Shown one piece after another: positions 6,605 to 13,278 of a DNA stretch of 25,689 nt. The translations under genes were made by a program, and so were the position numbers. Every line of letters begins with the position of its first letter. Position 1 is the stretch's first letter. The notes under the pieces were generated by a model. The model was given only the letters and a program-made list of their open reading frames with translations, ran no database searches and had not been told where the DNA came from. The DNA comes from JAHFLV01 sp964367845 (GTDB taxonomy: Bacteria > Patescibacteriota > Minisyncoccia > Phycocordibacterales > DATGWK01): assembly GCA_964367845.1 (NCBI GenBank), contig CAYIYW010000008.1, positions 1 to 25,689 on the forward strand, in the 5' to 3' direction.

Positions 6605-8401
6605 TCACACGCAAGCGCTCTGATAAACCCCGACAATTCTTAACCGAAGCTCCGGATATCTTTTAAAAAATGATTTTTCAAGCGAGGCCTTGAGATTCAT
6701 TGTATCGCCGACTTTGAGATTTTTGAGCGGGTCGTTGGTTTTGGTAAAAAATGAAATGGCGTTAAAAATGTCGCCTCGCGAATTTTCAAAACTCAATTCA
6801 AGGTGATTTTTGGTCTGCCCGAACGGCCGGACGCCGGCTATTTTCACATTTTTAAAAAGAAAAATCGGCTTCGGATTACCGACACCATACGGCGCCATTT
6901 TTTCAATGACGGAATAGGTATTCCAGTTAATGTCATCGGGCGTCAGAATATCGTCAAAATCCTCCGCCAACTCCCCCGAATCGGCAAGAAAAAGCTTTTG
7001 ATAGGATGCCGAGAGCGCGTCTTCAAGAATGTGAATTTTCTCCTGCTCAACCGCAAAACCGCCGGACATTTTGTGTCCGCCGAAGGTTAGAAAAAGCTCG
7101 CGGCTTGATTCCATGAGCTCAACGACGCTCACCCGCCCGTCCGACCGGCACGAGCCCTTTATCGTCTTGCCATTTTCTTTGCCCCAAAGAAAAACCGGAC
7201 GGTCATGGTCATCTTTTAAGCTGTTTGCAACCAGCCCCAAAACCGCCGGCTTCCAGTGCAAATGGCCCATAACGATAACTTCGCGCAGACGGCCTTCTTT
7301 TTCTCGTTCTGAAATCGTCTGTCTGACTTCTTTTATAATTGAAGCTACAAGCCCTTTTCGTTCGTCGTTTATTTTGTTGAGATGAGCGATAAGCAGACCG
7401 GCTCGTATTTCGTCCGATGTCGCAAGAAGTTCAAAAGCGTCGTGAGGCACGCCCATCCGCGAGGCGGCGTTGATGCGCGGAGTAATCGTGAAATTAACAT
7501 CGTCTTCGGTCATGTTCCGCTGGTTTGTTCGAGCCAGTCGGAGCAATTTCATCAGGCCAATCCGTGGCGATTTACGAAGCACGGTCAAGCCGAAATGAGC
7601 GAGCGCGCGATTTTCGCCCGTGAGAGGCACCATGTCGGAGAGCGTCGCGAGTCCCACCATGTCCAGAAGCCACTTTTCCCAACCGACAGAGATGTTCCAG
7701 TTTAATTTTCCCGCGCCTGTTTTCTCAACATCATTATCAATATATTTCTCGCCGTTTTCTTCCCTTTTTTTCTGTAAAATTGCCTGAACAAGTTTGAAGA
7801 CAACGCCCGCGCCACAAAGCGATTTGAACGGGTAATCGCAATCTTTTTGCTTTGGATTGAGAATCGCGAATGCCAGCGGGATTTCTCCGTTCGGTTCGTG
7901 ATGGTCGGTAATAATCGTGTCAATTTTCAGTTCTTTGGCCCGAGCAATCGGCAGAACATCGGCAATTCCGCAGTCAATCGTAATCAAAAGAGTCGCGCCG
8001 CGGCCGGCAATATCTTCAACCGCCGAGAGATTCACGCCAAAACCTTCTTCATGTCTGTCCGGAATGTAATTCTCAAAATTGTTAAAACCGATTTTCTTGA
8101 AAAAATCATGCAGAATGACGGCGCCGGGAATACCGTCGGCGTCATAGTCGCTGTAAATGGCGACTCTTTCGTTGTTCTCCATAGCCGACACAATCCGTTC
8201 AACCGTTTTGGCCATGTCTTTGAGAAGATAGGGGTTGTGCGTATCCCGATTGTAGTCGGGATTTAGAAACATTTCGGCAATTTCAGGGTCGGAAAGCCCG
8301 CGCCTATCCAAAAGTTTCTTCAAAAGGGGCGGAAAAAAGGTCGGCTTAGAGTTGAGTTTGATGTCTGGATTTTTGGGATTAAAAGTCGTGCCGACGGACA
8401 T
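6605..8401 (-). CDS. recJ: Single-stranded-DNA exonuclease RecJ
   Basis: RecJ degrades single-stranded DNA 5' to 3' in repair and recombination. The DHH-family motifs are clear, numbering from the ATG at 8401: DYDADG (85-90), IDCG (142-145), DHHEP (166-170), the LSDMVPL segment, RINAASRMG, and the DHHA1 end with SCRSDGRVSV and FGGHKMSGGF. An OB-fold region follows. At about 598 residues it is of normal length. The start MSVGTTFNP is chosen over an upstream in-frame ATG because TATAAT lies only 6 bases before it, so transcription should begin at or next to the ATG (a leaderless mRNA). rnhA follows in the same direction. Confidence 0.93.
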   Translation of the reverse strand: MSVGTTFNPKNPDIKLNSKPTFFPPLLKKLLDRRGLSDPEIAEMFLNPDYNRDTHNPYLLKDMAKTVERIVSAMENNERVAIYSDYDADGIPGAVILHDFFKKIGFNNFENYIPDRHEEGFGVNLSAVEDIAGRGATLLITIDCGIADVLPIARAKELKIDTIITDHHEPNGEIPLAFAILNPKQKDCDYPFKSLCGAGVVFKLVQAILQKKREENGEKYIDNDVEKTGAGKLNWNISVGWEKWLLDMVGLATLSDMVPLTGENRALAHFGLTVLRKSPRIGLMKLLRLARTNQRNMTEDDVNFTITPRINAASRMGVPHDAFELLATSDEIRAGLLIAHLNKINDERKGLVASIIKEVRQTISEREKEGRLREVIVMGHLHWKPAVLGLVANSLKDDHDRPVFLWGKENGKTIKGSCRSDGRVSVVELMESSRELFLTFGGHKMSGGFAVEQEKIHILEDALSASYQKLFLADSGELAEDFDDILTPDDINWNTYSVIEKMAPYGVGNPKPIFLFKNVKIAGVRPFGQTKNHLELSFENSRGDIFNAISFFTKTNDPLKNLKVGDTMNLKASLEKSFFKRYPELRLRIVGVYQSACV

Positions 8402-8407
8402 TGCCCA

Positions 8408-8413
8408 ATTATA
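8408..8413 (-). promoter_or_regulatory. recJ -10 element, leaderless start
   Basis: TGTATAAT reads on the minus strand (TATAAT at 8413-8408), 6 bases before the recJ ATG. The preceding TG makes an extended -10. No good -35 is visible at 16-18 bp. Confidence 0.6.
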
Positions 8414-8480
8414 CACTGACCGCTTAAAAGGCGGCACAAGAAATGATGAAGCGCGCCAAAGTACACGCTAAATCGCGTTT

Positions 8481-8509
8481 TTGGACACTCGTTCGGATGA
8501 TGATAGTAT
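8481..8509 (+). promoter_or_regulatory. Promoter of the HIT gene, leaderless start
   Basis: TTGGAC (8481-8486), a 17-bp spacer and TAGTAT (8504-8509) are followed 6 bases later by the ATG at 8516. Transcription would start at the ATG. It is divergent from the recJ promoter, about 70 bp away. Confidence 0.6.
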
Positions 8510-8515
8510 CTATTC

Positions 8516-8884
8516 ATGGAAAACTGCGTATTTTGCAAAATAGTTCAAGGAAAAATTCCCTCCCATAAAGTATATGAGGATGACAATTTCTTGGCTTTTT
8601 TGGATATAGACCCCAGAGCGCCAGGGCATGTTCAAGTTATACCGAAAAAACATTATCGGTGGGTTTGGGATGTGCCCAGTGTCGGCGCATATTTTGAAAT
8701 CGTCAGAAAAATCGCCAGAGCTCAGCAAAAAGCATTCGGCGTGGAGGCAATTTGGTCAAGAATCACCGGAGAAGAAATCACTCACGCCCATATTTGGATT
8801 TTCCCCGACCCCAAACAAACCAAAGGCGATAAAAAGGATTTTCAAAAAAATTCGGAGAGAATAAAGGGTAGTTTAGTACGCTGA
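8516..8884 (+). CDS. HIT-family protein with altered His triad
   Basis: This 122-residue protein has the HIT fold: ENCVFCKIVQGKIPSHKVYE at the start, then FLDIDPRAPGHVQVIPKKHY and a C-terminal THAHIWIFP. HIT proteins are nucleotide hydrolases or transferases in which HxHxH forms the active site. Here the motif is His90, His92, Trp94, so the third His is replaced. The middle His, the usual nucleophile, is kept. Cys4 and Cys7 with His46 could bind zinc as in Hint-type proteins. The natural substrate is unknown. It is transcribed from its own leaderless promoter, divergent from recJ, and its last 12 bases overlap the end of the convergent ParA-like gene. Confidence 0.88.
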   Translation: MENCVFCKIVQGKIPSHKVYEDDNFLAFLDIDPRAPGHVQVIPKKHYRWVWDVPSVGAYFEIVRKIARAQQKAFGVEAIWSRITGEEITHAHIWIFPDPKQTKGDKKDFQKNSERIKGSLVR

Positions 8885-9889
8885 AAGAACCTTTAGTATA
8901 TTTTTTGAAAGATTGGCGAACTCTTCTCTTGATTTTTCTATATTTTCTTTCGTGCCTTGCTGATTATCAGCTATTAGCGTCGGATCAAGGTCAAAAATTG
9001 CAACCCCTAGTTCTTGGCACTTAGCCGGGATCCTGCCGTAATCCTGAATGACATTTAATGGATTTTTCCAACTTTCTCCCACGAGTCCATTCCGACAGTG
9101 TTTTTCCGAAAGATAGGTACGCACCCGTTCCGGAATCTTTTCCATCCACGCGCGATGGTCAGCAATCGGTTGCTTGCCATACACATTGTATGCATTAACA
9201 ATATATCCGATAAAAAGAGGGTCCCCGGGAAGTACAAGTTTTGTTTCCGTGTTGCCCGCAAGCGCTTTGGCTGAATTTCGCCATTGAATTTTCCATTTCT
9301 CATACACGACTCCCAAATTTTCAATACCTTGAACGCTAAAAGCGTCCGGCATCATCGGCACAACGAAATAATCGGCTCCGAGTAAAATCATCTGATTCAA
9401 TAGTCCCAGACCCGGCGAGGTGTCAATAATAAAAACATCTATCTGCTCGTTCAACCCCTTTTCTCGCAAATATCTGTCAATCGCGCTTGTTTGGAAATAT
9501 CCAATCGGCTGTCCGGAAGCCGCTTGCCCGTAAGCAGTTGAAAGCAGTCCTTCGTACACAGAAAGGTTTATATCTCCCTTAAGGAGTAAGAGGTTTTTAT
9601 CTGCTTTGACAGGAAGAAATTTCACGGCAAGATTTACATCACTGCCACCTTCAACCACGCCACGCAAAACATCGTATACGGTCTTTTCTGTTTCAGAAAA
9701 AAGATGTTTTGCGTAATATTCTTCGCCCATAGCAAGACGGGAAAGATTGCATTGCGGGTCCAAATCAATAAGAGCCGTTTTATATCCTTGCTTGGCAAAC
9801 GAAACGGCGCAATTAAAAGCCAAAGTTGTCTTGCCAACCCCGCCTTTATTATTTACAAAAATGAGTTTTTTTGAGCGAGGAAACTTCAT
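8873..9889 (-). CDS. ParA/MinD-type P-loop ATPase
   Basis: From the ATG at 9889 the product is 338 residues. It has the deviant Walker A of ParA ATPases, NKGGVGKTT (14-22, signature Lys15), then ALIDLDPQCNLS and DVFIIDTSPGLGLLNQ. ParA proteins form ATP-dependent dimers on DNA and move chromosomes, plasmids or protein assemblies. No ParB or parS-like site is visible nearby, so the cargo is unknown; an unlinked ParB or another cargo system is possible. The start MKFPRSKK is chosen because TATAAT lies 7 bases upstream (9902-9897), implying a leaderless mRNA; longer frames would run through the promoter. The C-terminal 100 residues or so show no motif I recognise. Confidence 0.87.
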   Translation of the reverse strand: MKFPRSKKLIFVNNKGGVGKTTLAFNCAVSFAKQGYKTALIDLDPQCNLSRLAMGEEYYAKHLFSETEKTVYDVLRGVVEGGSDVNLAVKFLPVKADKNLLLLKGDINLSVYEGLLSTAYGQAASGQPIGYFQTSAIDRYLREKGLNEQIDVFIIDTSPGLGLLNQMILLGADYFVVPMMPDAFSVQGIENLGVVYEKWKIQWRNSAKALAGNTETKLVLPGDPLFIGYIVNAYNVYGKQPIADHRAWMEKIPERVRTYLSEKHCRNGLVGESWKNPLNVIQDYGRIPAKCQELGVAIFDLDPTLIADNQQGTKENIEKSREEFANLSKNILKVLSAY

Positions 9890-9896
9890 TGACTGC

Positions 9897-9902
9897 ATTA
9901 TA
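9897..9902 (-). promoter_or_regulatory. -10 element of the ParA-like gene
   Basis: TATAAT on the minus strand ends 7 bases before the ATG at 9889, pointing to a leaderless transcript. The -35 is weak (TTTGTT at 16-bp spacing). Confidence 0.5.
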
Positions 9903-10015
9903 CGATATTCAACCGACAAACAAAATTGCCGATTGGCAAAAACTTCTTAATTCGCTATTGTTTAGATAGATTGTTCTGAATCATGGCTGATAAACCAAGA
10001 GCAAAGGAGCTCTGT

Positions 10016-10261
10016 ATGTGCACACAAGGAATATGGACAGAGAATCGGAATGCTTTGGGGGAAATGCTGGACCCAGATGACCCCATCACGGGCGTCGCCA
10101 GTCAACTTTTAAGGGAATATGCTGAGAAAAGGACTGGATGTCCCCCTTCAGAACGGCTGGTAACGGAGGTGCAAGAAGATATTCATTTTGACTACTCCAG
10201 AGGACCAGATGACGCCCCGTTGTTTCGCTCACCCCCAACGCAGATTTTCCATCTGACGTAA
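10016..10261 (+). CDS. Small orphan protein, 81 residues
   Basis: The ATG at 10016 is preceded 6 bases upstream by a strong AAAGGAG (10003-10009), which favours it over an in-frame ATG at 9983. The protein (MCTQGIWTENRNALGEML...) has no membrane segment or signal peptide and is acidic in its second half (EVQEDIHFDYSRGPDD). I recognise no family. A strong terminator starts about 40 bases after the stop, so it is a self-contained unit. It shares the start MCT and this architecture with the orphan gene at 4937-5596, but no further similarity is evident. Confidence 0.65.
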   Translation: MCTQGIWTENRNALGEMLDPDDPITGVASQLLREYAEKRTGCPPSERLVTEVQEDIHFDYSRGPDDAPLFRSPPTQIFHLT

Positions 10262-10299
10262 ATCCCGACGCGAGTTAGAAAACCGAAAAGATTATCTCT

Positions 10300-10329
10300 G
10301 CCCCCGGACACAATCGGGGGCGTTTTTTT
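10300..10329 (+). terminator. Rho-independent terminator of the small orphan gene
   Basis: GCCCCCG (10300-10306) and CGGGGGC (10315-10321) form a 7-bp perfect stem with an 8-base loop, followed by G and seven T. Confidence 0.9.
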
Positions 10330-10350
10330 ATTGCGGGGGCTTTTATTTCT

Positions 10351-10704
10351 AGAGATAATTTTCCTCAAGGAGAGAGAATTCCTGACACAACTGTGCTTCA
10401 AAGATTTTGGGACTGGAGACTTGAAAAATTAACAGCTCCAAGCGATCTTCAAGAATTTGGTTGGTGGGCAAAAATCGGTAAGTTTAAAGATACGTGGATG
10501 TTAGGGCGATTATTACAAACCGTCGGGAGACATATCTCACCGCTTATCGACAAGATTCTGAAAAGTAACAGTAAGGGAGCAAAAAAGCTCATCATTCAAA
10601 ATTTGGCCGAGCTGTTGTCTTTACCAGATTCAATCATCAACCTAGACACCCGGTTTACTATTTTTTTAGCATTCCCATGCTTCAAAAGTCCTAAATACGA
10701 TTGA
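10351..10704 (+). pseudogene. Fragment of an unidentified larger gene
   Basis: The frame is open upstream of any good start and reads like the inside of a protein: RDNFPQGERIPDTTVLQRFW, then DWRLEKLT, DLQEFGWWAKIGKFKDTWML and LLQTVGRHISPLIDKI. The only plausible start inside is a GTG at 10393, and no Shine-Dalgarno supports it. From about 10596 on, this strand is antisense to the end of the RT gene, so the natural part probably ends near 10590. I cannot name the family. It may be a gene cut when the retroelement arrived; alternatively it is a small real gene. Confidence 0.35.
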
Positions 10705-11633
10705 ACTGTTTCAAATTTGTATTCTTTTGACCGCATGCCTCTAAACATTCTTCTTTTTGTAACCGTTCTCAAAACTCGATGGTCTGGGAAATTCACCCAG
10801 CCAAGAAAATCGACACCGGAAGCCAGAGTTTTAATAAAAACCTTGTCGGGATGAAGTGATAGCTTGAGTTCATCCAAAAGAAAATCAGAAACCTTAAGTA
10901 GTATTTCCAATAACCGACCCTTATTAGTATCCATTAGTACAAAGTCATCAGCATAGCGAATATAGAATTTTACTTTGAGTTTGTGCTTCACGAACTGATC
11001 AAATCTATCCATATACACATTCACCAATAACTGCGAAGTTAGATTGCCAAGAGGCAGGCCAACACCTTTCCATGTTGAACTGAAACTGCCAACAATTTCG
11101 GAGACAAGTCAAACAATTTTTTGATCATAAATGTAACTGTTAACAATTCCCAATAGAATAGCTTGATCTATTGAGGCAAAAAACTTTCTGACATCGCATT
11201 TTAGAACCCAGGCAGTTTTTGTTCGATTCTTGGAAACTCTATTTGCAAAGACCTTAAACCGATTCATGGCCTTATGAGTACCCTTTCCGATCTGGCAAGA
11301 ATACGAGTCGGCTATGAAAGTCCGATTGAAAAATGGATGGGGCTTTCGGTAAAGAGCATGGTGAAGCAATCTATCTCTCACATTCGCTTTATGTATAGTT
11401 CTCTTTTTCGGATCAGAAATTTCAAATTCCTCGTATGGCGAGTGTTTATATTTTTTCATCCTCAAATCCTGATGGAGAGAAACGATGTTATGCATGAGAT
11501 TTTTCTCAAATTCTTGAACATCTTTTCGGCCTCGTTTTCCATTCAAAAACTCCTTCCACGCCTCGAGTAGATTTTCAATTGAGATTATATTGTCGAATTG
11601 GTTGGTTAGTGTTATCTTCTCCATGCAATGCAA
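10596..11633 (-). pseudogene. DGR reverse transcriptase, interrupted by one in-frame UGA
   Basis: The frame encodes 345 codons with a single internal TGA at codon 175 (11109-11111); no shift is needed to read through. Motifs before the stop: RKDVQEFEKNL, IADSYSCQIGKGTHKA, and the catalytic CDVRKFFASID (146-156). After it: LPLGNLTSQ (193-201), the active-site YIRYADDFVLM (224-234) and SGVDFLGW. GNLTSQ fits the GxxxSQ signature that separates DGR reverse transcriptases from other retroelement RTs. The stop splits the catalytic aspartates between two pieces, so neither piece alone should be active. The stop lies where I recall related RTs often having Trp, so TGG to TGA is the simplest origin. 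Context UGA-C is leaky, so readthrough cannot be excluded. Alternative starts are ATG 11633 and ATG 11624 (MEKITLT). In a working DGR this enzyme copies TR RNA with errors at adenines. Confidence 0.88.
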
Positions 11634-12025
11634 ACTATGAAGCTACCCCCCCCCAACGACTTTTGCCGCTTTTACAGAAGTTGAAAGAGGTATATATGCT
11701 GTGGTACGGATATTATCAAACCATACCTAAAACTCACAGACATTCACTCGGTCTAAAAATTGACGGTCTTTTTGTTGAAGCGATAGAAGCTACATCAGTC
11801 GCCCGTTTCCTTTCAAAAGAGGAAAAAACGCCTTGGGTCAGATTAGCCATTCGGAAAATTGATACAACCAAAATCCTTTTAATGGTTCTTTGGGAAACAA
11901 AATCTTTGGACAACAAAAAATACATTGCTCTTTCCATTCCCCTAGAGGAAATTAGCAAAATGCTTGGAGGTTGGAACGGCCAGCTTACAAAACAAAACTC
12001 CCCCGCGATTGCAGGAGAGAAATGA
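11579..12025 (+). CDS. avd: Avd-like four-helix-bundle DGR accessory protein
   Basis: The core reads LLQKLKEVYMLWYGYYQTIP, then KTHRHSLGLKIDGLFVEAIE, FLSKEEK, LMVLWETKSLDNKKYIALS and EEISKMLGGWNGQL. This matches the four-helix-bundle Avd family, which forms a positively charged pentamer that binds the RT and template RNA in DGRs. The gene is on the strand opposite to RT, TR and target, and its stop lies 5 bases from the TR. The start is uncertain. The in-frame ATG at 11579 would make the first 20 residues antisense to RT codons. A better-placed ATG at 11637 (MKLPPP...) is out of frame by one base because of a run of nine C at 11646-11654; ten C would give a natural start. A possible promoter is TTGTCG (11590-11595) with TATCTT (11613-11618), 17 bp apart. 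Confidence 0.8.
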   Translation: MRLYCRIGWLVLSSPCNANYEATPPQRLLPLLQKLKEVYMLWYGYYQTIPKTHRHSLGLKIDGLFVEAIEATSVARFLSKEEKTPWVRLAIRKIDTTKILLMVLWETKSLDNKKYIALSIPLEEISKMLGGWNGQLTKQNSPAIAGEK

Positions 12026-12030
12026 AATGA

Positions 12031-12125
12031 TTTGCGAAGCCCGGCGAACCACCAATTGTCGTTCCAGTCGTTGTCGTTGCGGTTAACGTTCACCTTGCGC
12101 TCGTCGTTCCACCGGTTGAAGGCAG
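12031..12125 (-). repeat. DGR template repeat (TR)
   Basis: The 95 bp align without gaps to 12505-12599 at an offset of 474. All 20 differences sit at T on the plus strand, which is A in the sense direction. Read in the target frame, TR is rich in AAC and GAC codons (VNVNRNDNDWNDNWWFAGLR), as expected of a template made for adenine mutagenesis. It lies between avd (opposite strand) and the target gene and is probably transcribed as a non-coding RNA from the minus strand. A weak candidate -10 is TAAAAT at 12364-12359. Confidence 0.95.
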
Positions 12126-12373
12126 AAATACGTATGAGATGCCTTCCATGCCACCACCCCTCGAATACTCTTGGGGTTGTATCGTATTCGGCATCTGTAA
12201 TGCCCTAGCATTTCATACCAAGTAGTTTCATTTTTTGATGAAGTTCTGCATGCACCACCCTATCCCAAACCTTAGTCAGAGATACTCTCGATGCATGGAT
12301 ACTGGATTCGGTAGCAAGAAACCGTGGTCTCTCGCATATTCACCTACTACCGCGTTTAATTTTACCAAAATAC
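12126..12373 (-). other. TR upstream flank, no confident gene
   Basis: This stretch of about 250 bp between TR and the target terminator probably encodes the 5' part of the template RNA. In the TR frame it is open except for one TAG at about 12194 and reads like protein just before TR (EYDTTPRVFEGWWHGRHLI), and before the TAG (SLTKVWDRVVHAELHQKMK). No start codon with a ribosome site is seen. It may be a decayed 3' end of an older target copy or a structured RNA. Confidence 0.4.
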
Positions 12374-12404
12374 AAAAGAAAAAGCCCCGACTTGCATCGG
12401 AGCT
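12374..12404 (-). terminator. Rho-independent terminator after the DGR target
   Basis: On the minus strand AGCTCCGA (12404-12397), a 6-base loop and TCGGGGCT (12390-12383) pair with one G-U, followed by TTTTTCTTTT. It separates target transcription from the TR region. Confidence 0.85.
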
Positions 12405-12465
12405 TCCATTGTTTACGTTTTGGAATACGTTTTTGTTTAGAGCCGGCCCAAGGACAAAGTCCAAA

Positions 12466-12481
12466 GTGACCAAAAGGTCAC
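12466..12481. repeat. Hairpin just downstream of the VR
   Basis: GTGACC (12466-12471), AAAA, GGTCAC (12476-12481) form a perfect 6-bp stem with a 4-base loop, about 20 bases past the target stop codon. In the Bordetella phage DGR a small DNA hairpin or cruciform at this place helps target recognition. Two short GGAC/GTCC hairpins lie on either side (12452-12462 and 12493-12502). Confidence 0.7.
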
Positions 12482-12501
12482 AGTGTCCGAGCGTCCAAGG
12501 A

Positions 12502-13131
12502 CTACTTGCGAAGCCCGGCGAACCACCAAGCGTCGCGCCAGGCGCTGTCGCGGCGGCGAACGAGCACCCGGCGCCCGCCGCCCCACCGGCTGAAGGCAGC
12601 GTAGCACCACTTGCCTTTGCTGTCCTTCCAGTGAGTGCAGTTGGGCTTCTCGTCTGCGAAAGCCGGGTCATCCCGATTGATCGCAGCGAGCGAGTACGGG
12701 TCGGCGGGCTTGAGGCCACGCTTTTCGTACTCCTTCTCCAGATCATCATCGCTGATGAACCAGCCGAGGGTGAAGAAGACGACTTCAACATTTTCTCCTT
12801 CGCCCTTGGGCATCGTCTCGACGACCTTGTCGTCGACGCACGACTTGCGACCTGTGGCGACTACTTTGGCGATCACGTCCGATGGCTTGAAGGTGCGATC
12901 GATCCCAGTGACTCGGCGAACGACTTCGCTCGCCTTCGCCTCGACACGTTGCCGGAACAGAGCGAACATCTCGCCTGCCAGCCCCTGATTGCCCAGAACC
13001 GCTTGCACGACTTCAGAGTTGAACTCCGGAGCGTGCTTCTCGAGCAAAGCTCGATAGGCTGCAACAGCCTTGGTAATCTGACCATCGGTCATTGTCTTGG
13101 ACTCTGCGGATGGGGTCATGGTCTTGGCCAT
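12502..13131 (-). CDS. DGR target protein with variable C-terminus
   Basis: The 209-residue product has no signal peptide. The N-terminal 115 residues or so (MTDGQITKAVAAYRALLEKH onward) look helical and soluble; the rest has the Trp-rich, Gly-rich character of the C-type-lectin or FGE-like folds used by DGR targets, ending HWKDSKGKWCYAAFSRWGGG and then the variable part. The last 31 codons are the variable repeat. Compared with the TR translation 12 residues differ, for example Asn to Gly, Leu, Arg, Ser or Ala, all through adenine changes, while Trp, Phe, Val and the final GLRK are kept. The start is fixed by AAAGGAGGA (13140-13148) 8 bases upstream. A consensus promoter, structured leader and own terminator suggest strong, independent expression. 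It is very GC-rich compared with its neighbours. It presumably presents a variable binding surface; the ligand is unknown. Confidence 0.92.
   Translation of the reverse strand: MAKTMTPSAESKTMTDGQITKAVAAYRALLEKHAPEFNSEVVQAVLGNQGLAGEMFALFRQRVEAKASEVVRRVTGIDRTFKPSDVIAKVVATGRKSCVDDKVVETMPKGEGENVEVVFFTLGWFISDDDLEKEYEKRGLKPADPYSLAAINRDDPAFADEKPNCTHWKDSKGKWCYAAFSRWGGGRRVLVRRRDSAWRDAWWFAGLRK
12505..12599 (-). repeat. DGR variable repeat (VR)
   Basis: This is the diversified copy of TR at the 3' end of the target gene. Sense-strand changes from TR are 12 A to G, 7 A to C and 1 A to T; no C, G or T of TR is changed. The conserved block at 12506-12529, encoding WFAGLR and ending just before the stop, is in the position of the initiation-of-mutagenic-homing site. 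Confidence 0.95.
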
Positions 13132-13181
13132 GGCGACATCCTCCTTTCTTGTTCGCTGTTCCCGGAATAGGAGTTAGGCTT

Positions 13182-13275
13182 CACCGGAATGGTGTTTTGC
13201 CACAGCACAGAAAACTCGTTAAAAGTACTCTATGCTATGGCAAATTCGCTAGTAGTTTCAAGGTTCAATCCGGTG
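13182..13275 (-). promoter_or_regulatory. Structured 5' leader of the DGR target mRNA
   Basis: The leader of about 140 nt can fold. Plus-strand TTTGCCACAGCA (13196-13207) and TGCTATGGCAAA (13233-13244) are complementary at 11 of 12 positions. An outer pair, CACCGGA (13182-13188) and TCCGGTG (13269-13275), encloses them, although the latter lies at about the transcription start. The ribosome site is downstream and outside. No known riboswitch is recognised. Confidence 0.5.
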
Positions 13276-13278
13276 GAT

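Noticed and set aside
10596..11633. UGA recoded as Trp or Gly genome-wide, as in some CPR lineages
   Set aside because: TIM, RecJ, ComEC and others end naturally at TGA, and conserved genes show no internal TGA. Only the RT has one.
10596..11633. Group II intron or CRISPR-associated RT
   Set aside because: The TR/VR pair, avd and the GNLTSQ motif identify a DGR; no intron domain V hairpin or cas gene was seen.
11734..12093. Minus-strand ORF reading NVNRNDNDWNDNWWFAGLRK and continuing
   Set aside because: It is the TR read as protein, continuing as antisense of avd. No ribosome site or independent coding signal supports it.
12235..13170. Long plus-strand ORF of 311 codons
   Set aside because: It is the antisense shadow of the GC-rich DGR target gene, whose promoter, ribosome site and VR fix the minus strand as coding.
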